DNA of 64,000 bases, taken from the NCBI RefSeq assembly GCF_009707545.1, contig NZ_WLYK01000003.1, forward strand, positions 62,001-126,000, written 5' to 3'. Below, one piece after another: positions 10,955-20,491 of this stretch. The position numbers and the translations under genes are program-made. The first letter of the stretch is position 1. Each line of letters begins with the position of its first letter. This DNA comes from Nakamurella alba. GTDB taxonomy: Bacteria > Actinomycetota > Actinomycetes > Mycobacteriales > Nakamurellaceae. The notes below the pieces were generated by a model, which had not been told where the DNA came from, ran no database searches, and worked only from the letters and a program-made list of their open reading frames with translations.

Positions 10955-11036
10955 GGTCGGAGCGGCCTTCCTGACCAGTCGGAGCGGGGCTGATCAGCGG
11001 CGATCCCATCCCCCTGCTCCCCCGACCCCTCCCCCC

Positions 11037-11135
11037 GCGAGGATCTTCATCGCAGGCGCGCAGGAAAGTGGCGACTCCCGTCCCACCCGTCCCAACGGCG
11101 GCAACTTCCCACGCGTCTGCGATGAAGATCCTCGC
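11037..11135. repeat. dispersed repeat family A, copy 1 (complete)
   Basis: 99 bp bounded by a perfect 17-bp inverted repeat, GCGAGGATCTTCATCGC at 11037-11053 and its complement at 11119-11135. The interior has GTGGCGACTCCCGTCCCA and CTTCCCACGCGT blocks that recur, in the opposite orientation, at 54.5 and 63.1 kb, and in the same orientation at 37.6 kb. It lies between the GNAT-ABM stop and rplN. Confidence 0.85.
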
Positions 11136-11159
11136 GCTGGGAGGGGTGGCGGGTGGCGG

Positions 11160-11756
11160 TCAGAGCGGGGAGGAGGTGCCGGCCTCGTAACTGCGCAGGT
11201 GCCGCTCGCCGATGCCGAGCTCGTCCCAGCTCGCCCGCCAGGCCGTCAGGTGCAGGGACGCGGTGTGCCGGTCCAGCGCCGCCCGGTCGGCCCACCGCTC
11301 GTGCACGCGGACCAGGCCCGCGTCCATCACGTCCAGCGCGTAGGCGTACTCCAGGCAGCCGGACTCGGCCCGACTCGCCCGGATCATCGCCGCCAGCACC
11401 GGCCGGGCCGGTTCGATCCGGTCGGCCGGGATGCGGAAGGTGCCGGTGACCAGCACGGTGGCGACCGGCTCCACCACCAGGTCGTCGAAGTCGTGGTGCG
11501 TCTGCAGCCAGTACCGGACGAAGGAGCAGGTGGCCCTGATCCGGGACCCGCGGTCGCGGACGTCGGCCAGGGCGCCGGCGATCAGCCGACCGGCCATGCC
11601 GCGGCCCTCGAACTCCTCCAGCACGAACGTCCGGTTGAAGTCGAGCACCCCCTGCTCCGCGAGATCCGGGGTGTAGGCGGTGATCCCGGCCAGTTCCCCG
11701 TCGACGGTGATCTCGTAGCGGTGCCGGACCGGATGGTGGCGGACCTCGATGCCCAT
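11160..11756 (-). CDS. GNAT (COG2388-like) acetyltransferase fused to an ABM domain
   Basis: 198 residues. Residues about 1-105 resemble the short YjdJ/COG2388 GCN5-like domain: EITVDGELAG, then LDFNRTFVLEEFEGRGMAGR (acetyl-CoA loop) and RATCSFVRYWL. Residues about 108-195 match the antibiotic-biosynthesis-monooxygenase (ABM/YgiN) fold: a beta strand TVLVTGTFRI, ESGCLEYAYALD, and HERWADRAALDRHTAS. I know of no standard function for this pairing. The start at ATG 11756 gives a clean GNAT N terminus. It sits in the gap between the S10 and spc operons, downstream of a phosphotransferase-like gene. Substrates are unknown. Confidence 0.75.
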   Translation of the reverse strand: MGIEVRHHPVRHRYEITVDGELAGITAYTPDLAEQGVLDFNRTFVLEEFEGRGMAGRLIAGALADVRDRGSRIRATCSFVRYWLQTHHDFDDLVVEPVATVLVTGTFRIPADRIEPARPVLAAMIRASRAESGCLEYAYALDVMDAGLVRVHERWADRAALDRHTASLHLTAWRASWDELGIGERHLRSYEAGTSSPL

Positions 11757-11917
11757 GCGGTCAGTCTGCTGGGGACCGGTCGTACCCACAACCGCACGGC
11801 GCCGCCGCACCCGGCGTCAGCGGAACGCCCGGGGTCGGCGGGTACGGACCACCTCCGGTCGGCCGATGCGGCTGCAACCCTGTTGCGGGACTGCCGCATC
11901 GACCAGGTCCGGGGCGG

Positions 11918-13228
11918 TCAGCCCCGCGCTGCGTGCAGCCGGATCAACCGGTCCAGGATGTCCACGATCACGCCGCCGAGCTCCCAGCGGGACACCTCGG
12001 GCTGCGCCCGCTGGATGTGCTCGTAGGAGATGGCGGTGAACACCAGCTCCACGACACCCGCTGCCTCCCAGTACCTGTCGTCGTCGATCTGCGGGAAGTC
12101 CGGGCGCCACAGTTCGGCGTGAGCGGCCCGCACCGCGGCGGCCGCCGCCTCCCCACCGCCCGCCGGCGCCCCGGCCGCGGCACTCGCGGCCAGGTGCCGC
12201 ACGTCCAGCAGCGGGTGCGCGAGGCAGGCATCGGTCCAGTCGAAGATCACCGGCCCGCCGGACCCGGTTCCGGCATTGCCCAGGTGCAGGTCCCCGTGCG
12301 ACAGGGTGTCCGGCAACCCCGACCCGGCGAGCAGCTGCACGGACTCCATCAGCCAGGGCTCGAGTTCCCGTGCGGCACCGCGCTGCTGCGCGGTCATCAG
12401 CGGGAGTTCGACCGAATCGTGCAGTACGGTCCGGAGCTCCTCGATCGTCGACGCGGCGCCCCGGTCCGGTGCCCCGGCGGCCTGCAGGGCGGCCAGCCCG
12501 GCCAGGGTCTCCCGCTGCACGCGCGCCAGGGCCCGGGCGACCGCGGCCGGCGTGCCGGGTTGCTCGTCGTCGATCCCGACGACCGGCTCCATCAGCATCC
12601 AGGCCCGGTCGGTGTCGATCCCGAGCAGGCCGGGCACCAGGTCGGGGACCAGCTCGTGCAGGACGGCGGTGATCGCGGGCTCGTCGTGGAAACGCGCGCA
12701 GGTCGCCTTGAACCACACGTCGGCCGGTCCGCGGGGGCCGGTCACCGGCCGGCGCAGCACCGCGGACAGACCCCACATCTTGGTGATCTCGGCCGGCCCC
12801 GTAGGTGTCAGACCGAGGTCGGCGCAGTTCCCGGCCACCCAGTCGTCGACGGCCGGCCGCCACCCGGCGCCGAACCAGTCCGGCCACCCCGCACCGCGTG
12901 CACCCTCCGCCACTGCCGTGACCGCCCGGCGGACCGCGACCGCTGCCCCCGCGTGGTCCAGGTCGTCGACCGCGACCCAACGGGCGCCCACCCGGCCGAT
13001 CCCTGCGCTGCTCCCCCGCAGCACGTTCGTCACCGTGCCGTCGGCCCGCCGCTCCGCGGGCGCAGCGAGCACGGCGCCAGGGTCCCCGGTCGCGGCCACC
13101 AGGTCCCGGTGGTCGGGCCACTCGTCGGGCACCACCGGCAGCGTCGCCCCGCCCCGCTTGCCGTCGACGGCCAGCACCCGGTCGAGATCCGGGTGCAGCA
13201 GCGCGACCTCGTGACGGCGGGACAGCAC
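11918..13228 (-). CDS. aminoglycoside-phosphotransferase-fold protein with an extra N-terminal domain
   Basis: 436 residues, GTG start. The C-terminal two thirds carry the APH/choline-kinase signature: catalytic loop LSHGDLHLGNAG and metal site VIFDWTDACLAHPLLDVRHL. The first 120 or so residues (from LSRRHEVALLHP) form a domain I do not recognise. The expected substrate is a small hydroxyl compound or a protein; calling it a resistance gene is not justified. It is transcribed with the same orientation as the ribosomal genes, behind the rpsQ terminator. Confidence 0.7.
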   Translation of the reverse strand: MLSRRHEVALLHPDLDRVLAVDGKRGGATLPVVPDEWPDHRDLVAATGDPGAVLAAPAERRADGTVTNVLRGSSAGIGRVGARWVAVDDLDHAGAAVAVRRAVTAVAEGARGAGWPDWFGAGWRPAVDDWVAGNCADLGLTPTGPAEITKMWGLSAVLRRPVTGPRGPADVWFKATCARFHDEPAITAVLHELVPDLVPGLLGIDTDRAWMLMEPVVGIDDEQPGTPAAVARALARVQRETLAGLAALQAAGAPDRGAASTIEELRTVLHDSVELPLMTAQQRGAARELEPWLMESVQLLAGSGLPDTLSHGDLHLGNAGTGSGGPVIFDWTDACLAHPLLDVRHLAASAAAGAPAGGGEAAAAAVRAAHAELWRPDFPQIDDDRYWEAAGVVELVFTAISYEHIQRAQPEVSRWELGGVIVDILDRLIRLHAARG

Positions 13229-13271
13229 GGGGTCGGTTCTACCAGCAGGATCCGCGGGACACCCCGGAACG

Positions 13272-13312
13272 ACGGAACCCCCGCCGCACCGAAGTGCGAA
13301 CGGGGGTTCCGT
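13272..13312 (-). terminator. terminator of the S10 operon
   Basis: A 12-bp perfect stem (ACGGAACCCCCG, 13272-13283, with 13301-13312) encloses a smaller GCAC-CGAA-GTGC hairpin. It lies 30 bases past the rpsQ stop and just before the accessory kinase gene, so the S10 transcript probably ends here. Confidence 0.8.
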
Positions 13313-13341
13313 GGGAGATCAGGCCGGACGGACCGGCAGGA

Positions 13342-13653
13342 TCACTTGGCCTTCTCGAGGACCTCGACCAGACGCCACCGCTTGGTGGCGGACAGCGGCC
13401 GGGTCTCGGCGAGCAGGACGCGGTCGCCGATGCCGGCCAGACCCTGCTCGTCGTGCGCCTTCACCTTCGAGGTGCGGCGGATGACCTTGGAGTACCGCGG
13501 GTGCTTCACCCGGTCCTCCAGCTCGACGACGATCGTCTTCTCCATCTTGTCGGAGACGACGTAGCCCTCGCGGACCTTGCGCTCGCCGCGCTTCTCGGCA
13601 ACAGCGGCCTCGTCGGCGGCGCCCTCAGTGTTCACGGCAGCGTTCTCGCTCAT
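13342..13653 (-). CDS. rpsQ: 30S ribosomal protein S17
   Basis: 103 residues. The first 20 are an acidic/Ala-rich extension seen in many actinobacterial S17 proteins; the core has [20 protein letters not shown] and the signature [23 protein letters not shown]. It overlaps rpmC by 4 bases and is the last gene of the S10 operon here. Confidence 0.97.
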   Translation of the reverse strand: MSENAAVNTEGAADEAAVAEKRGERKVREGYVVSDKMEKTIVVELEDRVKHPRYSKVIRRTSKVKAHDEQGLAGIGDRVLLAETRPLSATKRWRLVEVLEKAK

Positions 13654-13892
13654 GCCGCACCTTCCTCATCAGCCGGACCGTCCGGGCCCACCGACAGGCC
13701 GAGCTCGCGCTCGCGCTGCACGGTGTAGATCCGGGCGATGTCGTGCCGGACCTCGCGGAGCCGACGGTTCTTGTCGAGCTGCCCGGTGGCCAGCTGGAAC
13801 CGGAGGTTGAACAGCTCGGCCTTGGCCTCGCGCAGCCGGGCCTCGATCTCCTCGGCGCCGAGCTCACGCAGTTCGTTCGCGGTGATCGCCAT
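13650..13892 (-). CDS. rpmC: 50S ribosomal protein L29
   Basis: 80 residues. A two-helix protein with the typical [20 protein letters not shown] and [15 protein letters not shown]. The C-terminal tail is acidic. The ATG coincides with the end of rplP (single-base junction), indicating tight coupling. It lies near the peptide exit tunnel. Confidence 0.96.
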   Translation of the reverse strand: MAITANELRELGAEEIEARLREAKAELFNLRFQLATGQLDKNRRLREVRHDIARIYTVQRERELGLSVGPDGPADEEGAA

Positions 13893-14311
13893 CAGGACTC
13901 ACCACCCTCCCGGGTCACGATGCGGCACTTCATGGGCAACTTGTGGATCGCGCGGCGCAGGGCCTCGCGGGCGATTTCCTCGGTCGGGTAGCTCATCTCG
14001 AAGAGCACACGGCCGGGCTTGACGTTGGCGACCCACCACTCCGGCGAACCCTTGCCGGAACCCATGCGGGTCTCGGCCGGCTTCTTGGTCAGCGGGCGGT
14101 CCGGGTAGATGTTGATCCAGACCTTGCCGCCACGACGGATGTGACGGTTGATGGCGATACGAGCGGACTCGATCTGCCGGTTGGTGACGTAGGCGGGCTC
14201 GAGGGCCTGGATGCCGTAGTCGCCGAAGGTGACCTGGGTGCCACCGGTCGCCATACCGGTCCGGGTGGGCCGGTGCTGCTTCCGGTGCTTCACCCGACGG
14301 GGGATCAGCAT
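13892..14311 (-). CDS. rplP: 50S ribosomal protein L16
   Basis: 139 residues. [15 protein letters not shown] at the N terminus, [20 protein letters not shown] and [14 protein letters not shown] are canonical. It sits near the A site of the peptidyl transferase centre. Confidence 0.97.
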   Translation of the reverse strand: MLIPRRVKHRKQHRPTRTGMATGGTQVTFGDYGIQALEPAYVTNRQIESARIAINRHIRRGGKVWINIYPDRPLTKKPAETRMGSGKGSPEWWVANVKPGRVLFEMSYPTEEIAREALRRAIHKLPMKCRIVTREGGES

Positions 14312-14314
14312 GGG

Positions 14315-15157
14315 TCAGCTCTCCTGGTTCTCGGCCGGGGCCGCGGCAGCGGTCCCGTCCGCGTCCGACGCGGCCGCGCGGCCGGCATCGGTGGAGGTCG
14401 GGGTGGTGCCGGAGGCTCCGCTGCGACGGCCACGGGCGCGGTCGCCACCACGGTCGCGGTCGCCCGCACCACGGTTGGCGCCGGCACGCTGCGCCTGCAG
14501 GGCCTCGGCGGCCTTCTGCTCGGCCAGGGTGCCGGTCTTGTCACCCTTGTAGATCCAGACCTTCACGCCGATCCGGCCGAAGGTGGTCTTGGCCTCGAAG
14601 AAGCCGTAGTCGATGTCCGCACGCAGGGTGTGCAGCGGCACGCGACCCTCGCGGTAGAACTCCGACCGGCTCATCTCGGCGCCGCCCAGACGGCCCGAGC
14701 ACTGGATCCGGATGCCCTTGACGGCACCGGACCGCTGCGCGGACTGCATGGACTTGCGCATGGCGCGACGGAACGACACGCGGTTGCTCAGCTGCTCCGC
14801 GACACCCTGGGCGACCAGCTGCGCATCGGACTCGGGGTTGCGCACCTCGAGGATGTTCAGCTGGACCTGCTTGCCGGTGAGCTTCTCGAGCTGGCCACGG
14901 ATGCGGTCGGCCTCGGCGCCACGGCGGCCGATGACGATGCCCGGACGCGCGGTGTGGATGTCGACGCGGACCCGGTCACGGGTGCGCTCGATCTCGACCT
15001 TGGCGATGCCGGCGCGGTCCATGCCCTTGGACATGAGCTTGCGGATCTCGACGTCCTCGGCCACGTAGTCGGCGTAGGACTTGTCCGCGTACCAGCGGGA
15101 GCTCCAGTCGGTGGTGATGCCGAGTCGGAACCCGTGCGGGTTGATCTTCTGCCCCAT
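14315..15157 (-). CDS. rpsC: 30S ribosomal protein S3
   Basis: 280 residues. The KH domain has [20 protein letters not shown]; the C-terminal domain has [20 protein letters not shown] and [11 protein letters not shown] tail of about 65 residues rich in Ala/Gly/Arg/Asp follows, longer than in E. coli but common in this phylum. It forms part of the mRNA entry channel. Confidence 0.97.
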   Translation of the reverse strand: MGQKINPHGFRLGITTDWSSRWYADKSYADYVAEDVEIRKLMSKGMDRAGIAKVEIERTRDRVRVDIHTARPGIVIGRRGAEADRIRGQLEKLTGKQVQLNILEVRNPESDAQLVAQGVAEQLSNRVSFRRAMRKSMQSAQRSGAVKGIRIQCSGRLGGAEMSRSEFYREGRVPLHTLRADIDYGFFEAKTTFGRIGVKVWIYKGDKTGTLAEQKAAEALQAQRAGANRGAGDRDRGGDRARGRRSGASGTTPTSTDAGRAAASDADGTAAAAPAENQES

Positions 15158-15582
15158 CAGCGAGCCCTTCCCTTCTCACTCGACGCGACGCGCCGGGACC
15201 GGCCGCCGCTGCTCTTCGCGGTCTCGACCGAGACGAGCTCGATCGTGATGTGGCACGTGCGCTTGCGGATCCGGAAGGCCCGGCCCTGGGCGCGCGGCTG
15301 GAACCGCTTCATGGTCGGGCCCTCGTCGACGTAGGCCTTGTCGATGACCAGGGTCTCGGTGTCGAGGCCCTGGTTGTGCTCGGCGTTGGCGACGGCGGAG
15401 GCCAGCAACTTGCCGACCACCTCGGCGGCGGCCTGCGGGGCGAAGGCCAGGATGTTCGCGGCGTCCGCCGCGGTCCGGCCGCGCACCAGGTCGACGACCC
15501 GGCGCGCCTTCATCGGCGTGGTGTGCACGTGCCGGGCCTTGGCCGTGGCGCGCGGCAGATCAGCCGTCTGCTGTGCGTTCAT
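15157..15582 (-). CDS. rplV: 50S ribosomal protein L22
   Basis: 141 residues. [13 protein letters not shown] and the C-terminal hairpin [19 protein letters not shown], which lines the exit tunnel, are intact. The stop overlaps the rpsC start by one base. Confidence 0.97.
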   Translation of the reverse strand: MNAQQTADLPRATAKARHVHTTPMKARRVVDLVRGRTAADAANILAFAPQAAAEVVGKLLASAVANAEHNQGLDTETLVIDKAYVDEGPTMKRFQPRAQGRAFRIRKRTCHITIELVSVETAKSSGGRSRRVASSEKGRAR

Positions 15583-15601
15583 GAGTTGTCAGTCCTTCTC
15601 G

Positions 15602-15883
15602 TCAGCCGCGCCGCGACCGGCGGTCTTCCTTGACGTGCCCCTTGAAGGTGCGCGTCGGGGCGAACTCACCGAGCTTGTGGCCGACCATCGACTCGGTCAC
15701 GAAGACCGGGACGTGCTTGCGGCCGTCGTGAACGGCGATGGTGTGGCCGAGCATGTCCGGGATGATCGTCGAACGGCGCGACCAGGTCTTGATGACCGAC
15801 TTGGAGCCCTTGTCGTTCGCCGCGTCCACCTTCTTGAGCAGGTGGCCGTCGATGAACGGGCCCTTCTTCAGACTTCTAGGCAT
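15602..15883 (-). CDS. rpsS: 30S ribosomal protein S19
   Basis: 93 residues. [35 protein letters not shown] and the signature [16 protein letters not shown] are typical. It binds the 16S rRNA head with S13. Confidence 0.97.
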   Translation of the reverse strand: MPRSLKKGPFIDGHLLKKVDAANDKGSKSVIKTWSRRSTIIPDMLGHTIAVHDGRKHVPVFVTESMVGHKLGEFAPTRTFKGHVKEDRRSRRG

Positions 15884-15892
15884 CTCTTACCC

Positions 15893-16732
15893 TCAGCGCT
15901 TCTTGCCGGACTTGCGACGACGACGGACGATCAGCTTGTCGCTGGCCTTGTTCGGGCGACGGGTGCGACCCTCCGGCTTGCCGGCCGGGTTGACCGGGTG
16001 ACGGCCACCGGAGGTCTTGCCCTCGCCACCACCGTGCGGGTGGTCGACCGGGTTCATCGCCACACCACGGACGGAGGGGCGCTTGCCCTTCCACCGCATA
16101 CGGCCGGCCTTGCCCCAGTTGATGTTGGCCTGCTCGGCGTTGCCGACCTCGCCGATGGAGGCGCGGCAGCGGACGTCGACGTTGCGGATCTCGCCCGACG
16201 GCATACGCAGCTGGGCGTAGGGGCCGTCCTTGGCGACGAGCTGCACCTTGGTGCCGGCCGAGCGGGCGATCTTCGCGCCGCCACCGGGGCGGAGCTCGAT
16301 CGCGTGCACGACGGTGCCGACCGGGATGTTGCGCAGCGGCAGGTTGTTGCCCGGCTTGATGTCGGCGCCCGCACCGGTCTCGATGCGATCGCCCTGGTTC
16401 AGCCGGTTCGGCGCGATGATGTAGCGCTTCTCGCCGTCCGCGTAGTGCAGCAGCGCAATCCGCGCCGTGCGGTTGGGGTCGTACTCGATGTGCGCGACGG
16501 TGGCCGGCACGCCGTCCTTGTCGGACCGACGGAAGTCGACCAGACGGTAGGCGCGCTTGTGACCGCCGCCCTGGTGGCGGGCGGTGACCCGGCCGTGGAC
16601 GTTGCGGCCGCCCTTGTTGTGCAGCGGAGCGAGCAGCGACTTCTCGGGGGTGGCCCGGGTCAGCTCGGAGAAGTCCGCGACCGAGGCACCACGACGACCG
16701 GGGGTCGTCGGCTTGTACTTACGGATACCCAT
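15893..16732 (-). CDS. rplB: 50S ribosomal protein L2
   Basis: 279 residues. [14 protein letters not shown] starts the protein, and the C-terminal signature [16 protein letters not shown] includes the His important for peptidyl transfer. Length is normal. It lies between rplW and rpsS. Confidence 0.98.
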   Translation of the reverse strand: MGIRKYKPTTPGRRGASVADFSELTRATPEKSLLAPLHNKGGRNVHGRVTARHQGGGHKRAYRLVDFRRSDKDGVPATVAHIEYDPNRTARIALLHYADGEKRYIIAPNRLNQGDRIETGAGADIKPGNNLPLRNIPVGTVVHAIELRPGGGAKIARSAGTKVQLVAKDGPYAQLRMPSGEIRNVDVRCRASIGEVGNAEQANINWGKAGRMRWKGKRPSVRGVAMNPVDHPHGGGEGKTSGGRHPVNPAGKPEGRTRRPNKASDKLIVRRRRKSGKKR

Positions 16733-16754
16733 TGTTCTCGAATTCCCTCTGGCC

Positions 16755-17048
16755 TCAGGCGCCCTGGAAGAGGTCGATCGACTTGCTGTCCGGGGACAGC
16801 GTGACGATCGCGCGCTTGGTCGACTTCCGCTGGCCGTAGCCCACACGGGTCCGCTTGCGCTTGCCGTTGCGGTTGATGGTGTTCACCGAGGTGACCTTCA
16901 CGTCGAAGATCTTCTCGATCGCGATCTTGACCTGGGTCTTGTTCGCGTCCGGGTGCACCAGGAAGGTGTACCGGCCGGTCTCGAGCAGGCCGTAGCTCTT
17001 CTCGGAGACGACCGGCGCCAGGATGATGTCGCGCGGATCGGTGCTCAC
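16755..17048 (-). CDS. rplW: 50S ribosomal protein L23
   Basis: 97 residues, GTG start (17048) overlapping the rplD stop as GTGA. The core [20 protein letters not shown] and the RNA-binding [14 protein letters not shown] are present. It is a docking site for trigger factor and SRP at the exit tunnel. Confidence 0.96.
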   Translation of the reverse strand: MSTDPRDIILAPVVSEKSYGLLETGRYTFLVHPDANKTQVKIAIEKIFDVKVTSVNTINRNGKRKRTRVGYGQRKSTKRAIVTLSPDSKSIDLFQGA

Positions 17049-17728
17049 GCGGAGGCTCCCTTCTTGGCGGTGCTGACCTTCCCGGTCTCCGCGGCGGTGA
17101 CGCCGGCGAAGGACAGGAACACGTCGAGCGCACCCTTGGTGAACACGACGTCGTCGTTGACGAGCACGTCGTAGGTGTTCAGCTGGTCCGGGGCGATCAG
17201 ATGGACCTGCGGCGCGTTGCGCAGGCTCTTCCAACCGGCCTCGTCGTCGCGGTCGATGACCACGAGGACGCTGCGGACGCCGCCGGCGACCGCGCTCAGC
17301 GCGGACAGGGCGACCTTGGTCGACGGGGTCTCGCCCTCGACCAGACCGGACAGGACGTGGACCTGACCGGCGCGGGCCCGATCGGAGAGGGCACCGCGCA
17401 GCGCGGCGGCCTTCATCTTCTTCGGGGTCCGCTGGGTGTAGGTGTGCGGGACCGGTCCGTGGACCGTGCCACCGCCGGCGAACTGCGGCGCCCGGGTCGA
17501 ACCCTGGCGGGCGCGACCGGTGCCCTTCTGGCGGTACGGCTTCTTGCCGCCACCGCTGACCTCGCCACGGGTCTTCGCCTTGTGCGTGCCCTGGCGGGCC
17601 GCGGCCAGCTGGGCCACGACGACCTGGTGCATCAGCGGGATGTTCGACTGCACGTCGAAGATCTCGGCGGGCAGGTCGACCGAGCCGTCGGTGGTGCCGG
17701 CGGGGGTCGTGATGTCGACGGTGCTCAT
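17045..17728 (-). CDS. rplD: 50S ribosomal protein L4
   Basis: 227 residues. The tunnel-lining loop has [20 protein letters not shown] and [13 protein letters not shown]. In E. coli L4 represses the S10 operon; the long leader before rpsJ leaves that open here. It is coupled to rplC (one-base overlap) and rplW. Confidence 0.97.
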   Translation of the reverse strand: MSTVDITTPAGTTDGSVDLPAEIFDVQSNIPLMHQVVVAQLAAARQGTHKAKTRGEVSGGGKKPYRQKGTGRARQGSTRAPQFAGGGTVHGPVPHTYTQRTPKKMKAAALRGALSDRARAGQVHVLSGLVEGETPSTKVALSALSAVAGGVRSVLVVIDRDDEAGWKSLRNAPQVHLIAPDQLNTYDVLVNDDVVFTKGALDVFLSFAGVTAAETGKVSTAKKGASA

Positions 17729-18390
17729 CAGGCGTCACCCTTCCCGGACGACTTGACGGCGGACTTGATGAAGACGACGCCGCCCTTGGGGCCGGGAACG
17801 GCACCCTTGATGAGCACGAGGCCCTTCTCGGCGTCGATGGCGTGGACGGTCAGGTTCTGGGTGGTCACCTTGGCGACACCCATGCGACCGGCCATGCGCA
17901 GGCCCTTGAAGACGCGACCGGGGGTGGAGCACCCGCCGATCGAGCCCGGCGCGCGGTGCTTGCGGTGCACACCGTGGCTGGACTTGAGGCCGGAGAACCC
18001 GTGGCGCTTCATGACGCCGGCGGTGCCCTTGCCCTTGGTGGTGCCGGTGACGTCGACGACGTCGGCGGCGGCGAAGACCTCGTCGGCCGTCAGCTCCTGG
18101 CCGACGGTGTACGCCGAGGCGTCCTCCAGGCGCAGCTCGGCGAGGTGACGCCGGGGCGTGACACCCGCCTTCGCGAAGTGCCCGGCGACGGGCTTGGTGA
18201 CCTTGCGCGGGTCGATCGCGCCGAACGCCAGCTGGACACCGGTGTACCCATCGGTCTCCGGGGTGCGCACAGCGGTGACGACGACCGGACCGGCGGCGAC
18301 GACGGTGACCGGGACGACCCGGTTGGCCTCGTCGAAGACCTGGGTCATCCCGAGCTTGTGGCCCAGGATCCCCTTGATCGTGTTTGCCAT
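17728..18390 (-). CDS. rplC: 50S ribosomal protein L3
   Basis: 220 residues. The N terminus [15 protein letters not shown] and the signature [19 protein letters not shown] identify it. The loop [19 protein letters not shown] reaches toward the peptidyl transferase centre. Confidence 0.97.
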   Translation of the reverse strand: MANTIKGILGHKLGMTQVFDEANRVVPVTVVAAGPVVVTAVRTPETDGYTGVQLAFGAIDPRKVTKPVAGHFAKAGVTPRRHLAELRLEDASAYTVGQELTADEVFAAADVVDVTGTTKGKGTAGVMKRHGFSGLKSSHGVHRKHRAPGSIGGCSTPGRVFKGLRMAGRMGVAKVTTQNLTVHAIDAEKGLVLIKGAVPGPKGGVVFIKSAVKSSGKGDA

Positions 18391-18457
18391 GACTGAATTA
18401 CCTATCTCCTACTTGAACGCAGACGTGATCACCGCTGAGCGGGATCGCCGAGGATCC

Positions 18458-18763
18458 CTACTGGATGTTGACGTCCACGGACGCCGGCAGATCGATGCGC
18501 ATGAGAGCGTCCACCGTCTTCGGCGTCGGGTCGAGGATGTCGATCAGCCGCTTGTGCGTGCGCATCTCGAAGTGCTCGCGCGAGTCCTTGTACTTGTGCG
18601 GCGAGCGGATGACGCAGTACACGTTCTTCTCCGTGGGGAGCGGCACCGGGCCGACCACACGGGCACCGGTCCGGGTCACGGTCTCCACGATCTTGCGCGC
18701 GGAGGCGTCGATCGCCTCGTGGTCGTAGGCCTTCAGCCTGATGCGGATCTTCTGTCCCGCCAC
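18458..18763 (-). CDS. rpsJ: 30S ribosomal protein S10 / NusE
   Basis: 101 residues. [19 protein letters not shown] and [19 protein letters not shown] are typical. It serves in the 30S head and as NusE in antitermination. It is the first gene of the S10 operon and is preceded by a long leader. Confidence 0.98.
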   Translation of the reverse strand: MAGQKIRIRLKAYDHEAIDASARKIVETVTRTGARVVGPVPLPTEKNVYCVIRSPHKYKDSREHFEMRTHKRLIDILDPTPKTVDALMRIDLPASVDVNIQ

Positions 18764-19135
18764 CTTGCCGTCCTTCTTCCTGTTTGTCGTCGATCACCTC
18801 GCGGGTGACCGGCCTGTGCCGCCTGGTCCTGCTGTCCCGGCCCGCCCGTCCGGCACACACGTGTGTGCGCCTGGGCCCTGCCGGGCGCGGACCATGTCGT
18901 CCGCCGCTGTTCAACTGTCCGGGTCCACCGGTCCACGCGGTCGGGCGTGTCGCCACTTCCGCACATGCTCCGCCCTTGGCCGAGCACCTGGACCAGCCGC
19001 GCCCGCGAGGGGCGCGAAGAATCGGTACTGCACACTGCTGTTCTTCCCTGCATCTACCGTCCGGCACCGCCCGCGAGGGCCGACCACCGGATCCGGGCCG
19101 CGATGAAGCAGCGTCCCGTGCAGGGCAACCCGAGA
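18764..19135 (-). promoter_or_regulatory. long 5' leader of the S10 operon with a perfect palindrome
   Basis: About 365 bases between the proposed transcription start and rpsJ, with no gene. It contains a 16-bp perfect palindrome GCACACACGTGTGTGC at 18853-18868. The length suggests leader-based control (known for S10 operons), but no established leader fold could be assigned. Confidence 0.45.
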
Positions 19136-19165
19136 AGTATGCCTGAGATCCGGTGCCCGGTTCAA
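19136..19165 (-). promoter_or_regulatory. candidate sigma-70 promoter of the S10 operon
   Basis: On the minus strand TTGAAC (19160-19165), an 18-base spacer and CATACT (19136-19141). The start would be near 19129. Confidence 0.5.
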
Positions 19166-19291
19166 GTCGGACAACCGCCCCCGACCGGCCACGACGGGTC
19201 GAACCGCTGCGGCACACCGGTTCTGGGCCCCGAATCCGGTTGCCGGCCGGTGGTTGTGACGCACTTCTCAGGGCTGGTGCCGACGGGACGG

Positions 19292-19726
19292 TCAGCGCGG
19301 GGCGTTCTCCCCACGGAACCGGAGGGCGACGTCGACCAGCCCGACGCGGTCCTCCGGCAGGTCGTCGAGGGCGAACCAGCGCACGTCGTCCGTGCTGCCG
19401 TCGGCCTCGACGGTCAGTTCGCCGCCCACCACCGTGCCGGCGTACACGACCCGGAGCGCCCGCAGGTCACCAGCGGCCGGGACGACCCGGTCGGCACCGG
19501 AGATGTAGATGGTGTCGACCCCGAGCAGCTCCCCGGTCGTGACCTGCAGTCCGGTTTCCTCCAGACACTCCCGGACGGCGGTCTGCTCCGTGCTCTCGCC
19601 GTCCTCCATGCCACCCCCGGGCAGGGTCCACCCGTGCCGGCCACCCTCGTTCCAGTGCGCGAGCAGGATCCGGCCGTCCTGCACCAGCACGCAGTAGCAC
19701 CCCACCCGGGTCGCCGTCGTCGACAC
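19292..19726 (-). CDS. Nudix hydrolase
   Basis: 144 residues from GTG 19726. The Nudix box GGGMEDGESTEQTAVRECLE continues with ETGL, giving the full GX5EX7REUXEEXGU pattern. The N terminus VSTTATRVGCYCVLVQDGRI is typical of small single-domain members. Substrate (a nucleoside diphosphate derivative) is not predictable. A longer upstream frame is open but unconvincing. It lies downstream of the zinc-ribbon gene and upstream of the S10 promoter. Confidence 0.85.
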   Translation of the reverse strand: MSTTATRVGCYCVLVQDGRILLAHWNEGGRHGWTLPGGGMEDGESTEQTAVRECLEETGLQVTTGELLGVDTIYISGADRVVPAAGDLRALRVVYAGTVVGGELTVEADGSTDDVRWFALDDLPEDRVGLVDVALRFRGENAPR

Positions 19727-20138
19727 AGGGCCAGTCTCCTCCCCCACCGGGCACCGTCGCCGGCGAGGCAGGCGGACGTCGGAGCCTGATCCGGTCGAGG
19801 CGGGCGGCGGTTCCGCCACGCTGCTCCGGTTGATGTGGAAGTTGCCGTAGGTGGCGCCGAAGAACTCGACCCAGTCCCGCTCCCACCGCGCCGGTAGGCC
19901 CCGGCGGATCGACCGTGGGCAACCCGGGAACGACAACCCTACTCCACCACAGAGTCCGGTCCCGATCACGGCAACGGCCCGACCCGGGTGCCGACCGTGC
20001 CAGGATTCGCCGTTGCGCCCCGCCCGCGCATCCGGGACGGAATCCATTGCCCTGCAACGGAAAAGGTCCCGGATCCGACCGAGAGGGCGCGTAGGTGTCG
20101 GCGCCCTCGCCGCGTCGCCACCGACGGCGGAAGAGGCC
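19727..20138. other. intergenic region, no gene seen
   Basis: About 410 bases between the Nudix start and the zinc-ribbon gene. A minus-strand stretch could encode RWERDWVEFFGATYGNFHI, which looks protein-like, but it has no clear start or family and runs in frame into the Nudix gene. I leave it unannotated. Confidence 0.4.
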
Positions 20139-20402
20139 TCAGGCCGGCTGGGTCGAGTACATCGTGAGCAGACCACACCTGGTGCAGCGGAACGCCTCCA
20201 CCGTCCACCGCTGCTTGCCCATCCGCTTGGCGCCGCCGAACACCCCGCGCTCCAGTGGGCCGGCGATCCAGCGCACGAACCCGCGGGACCCTTCGCCGGA
20301 GTCCTCGAGGAATCCCGGCTCCGCCGCGGAGACCGCTCCGCACCCGGGACAGTGCGGGGCAGTGGCGGGCACCTGGACCATCTGGTCGTCCGAAGTCGTC
20401 AT
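20139..20402 (-). CDS. small zinc-ribbon protein, function unknown
   Basis: 87 residues with two Cys pairs, HCPGCG near residue 20 and RCTRCG near 75, spaced as in a zinc ribbon, with a Trp/Arg-rich middle (RGFVRWIAGPLE). It ends YSTQPA. Similar small proteins are common in Actinomycetota without known function. It is divergent from the ArsR gene across an 89-base promoter region. Confidence 0.7.
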   Translation of the reverse strand: MTTSDDQMVQVPATAPHCPGCGAVSAAEPGFLEDSGEGSRGFVRWIAGPLERGVFGGAKRMGKQRWTVEAFRCTRCGLLTMYSTQPA

Positions 20403-20467
20403 GCTGCGAACGCTAGAACGGTCGCGCCCGCCGCGGGCCCGGATCGGCAGAATCGATGGCGTCGTGC

Positions 20468-20483
20468 GTAACCATGTGGTTAC
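20468..20483. promoter_or_regulatory. candidate ArsR-family operator
   Basis: GTAACCATGTGGTTAC: two 7-bp arms around TG, 9 bases before the ArsR start codon and inside the divergent promoter region. Arms and position fit autoregulation by the downstream ArsR protein (inference). Confidence 0.6.
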
Positions 20484-20491
20484 CTGTTCCC

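Noticed and set aside
11918-13228. Aminoglycoside resistance gene
   Set aside because: Only the general phosphotransferase fold is visible, with an unknown N-terminal domain; no resistance-specific motif can be recognised.
19467-20057. Long minus-strand frames upstream of the Nudix gene
   Set aside because: Gly/Arg/Pro-rich shadows in other frames; the true Nudix start at GTG 19726 explains the conserved part.
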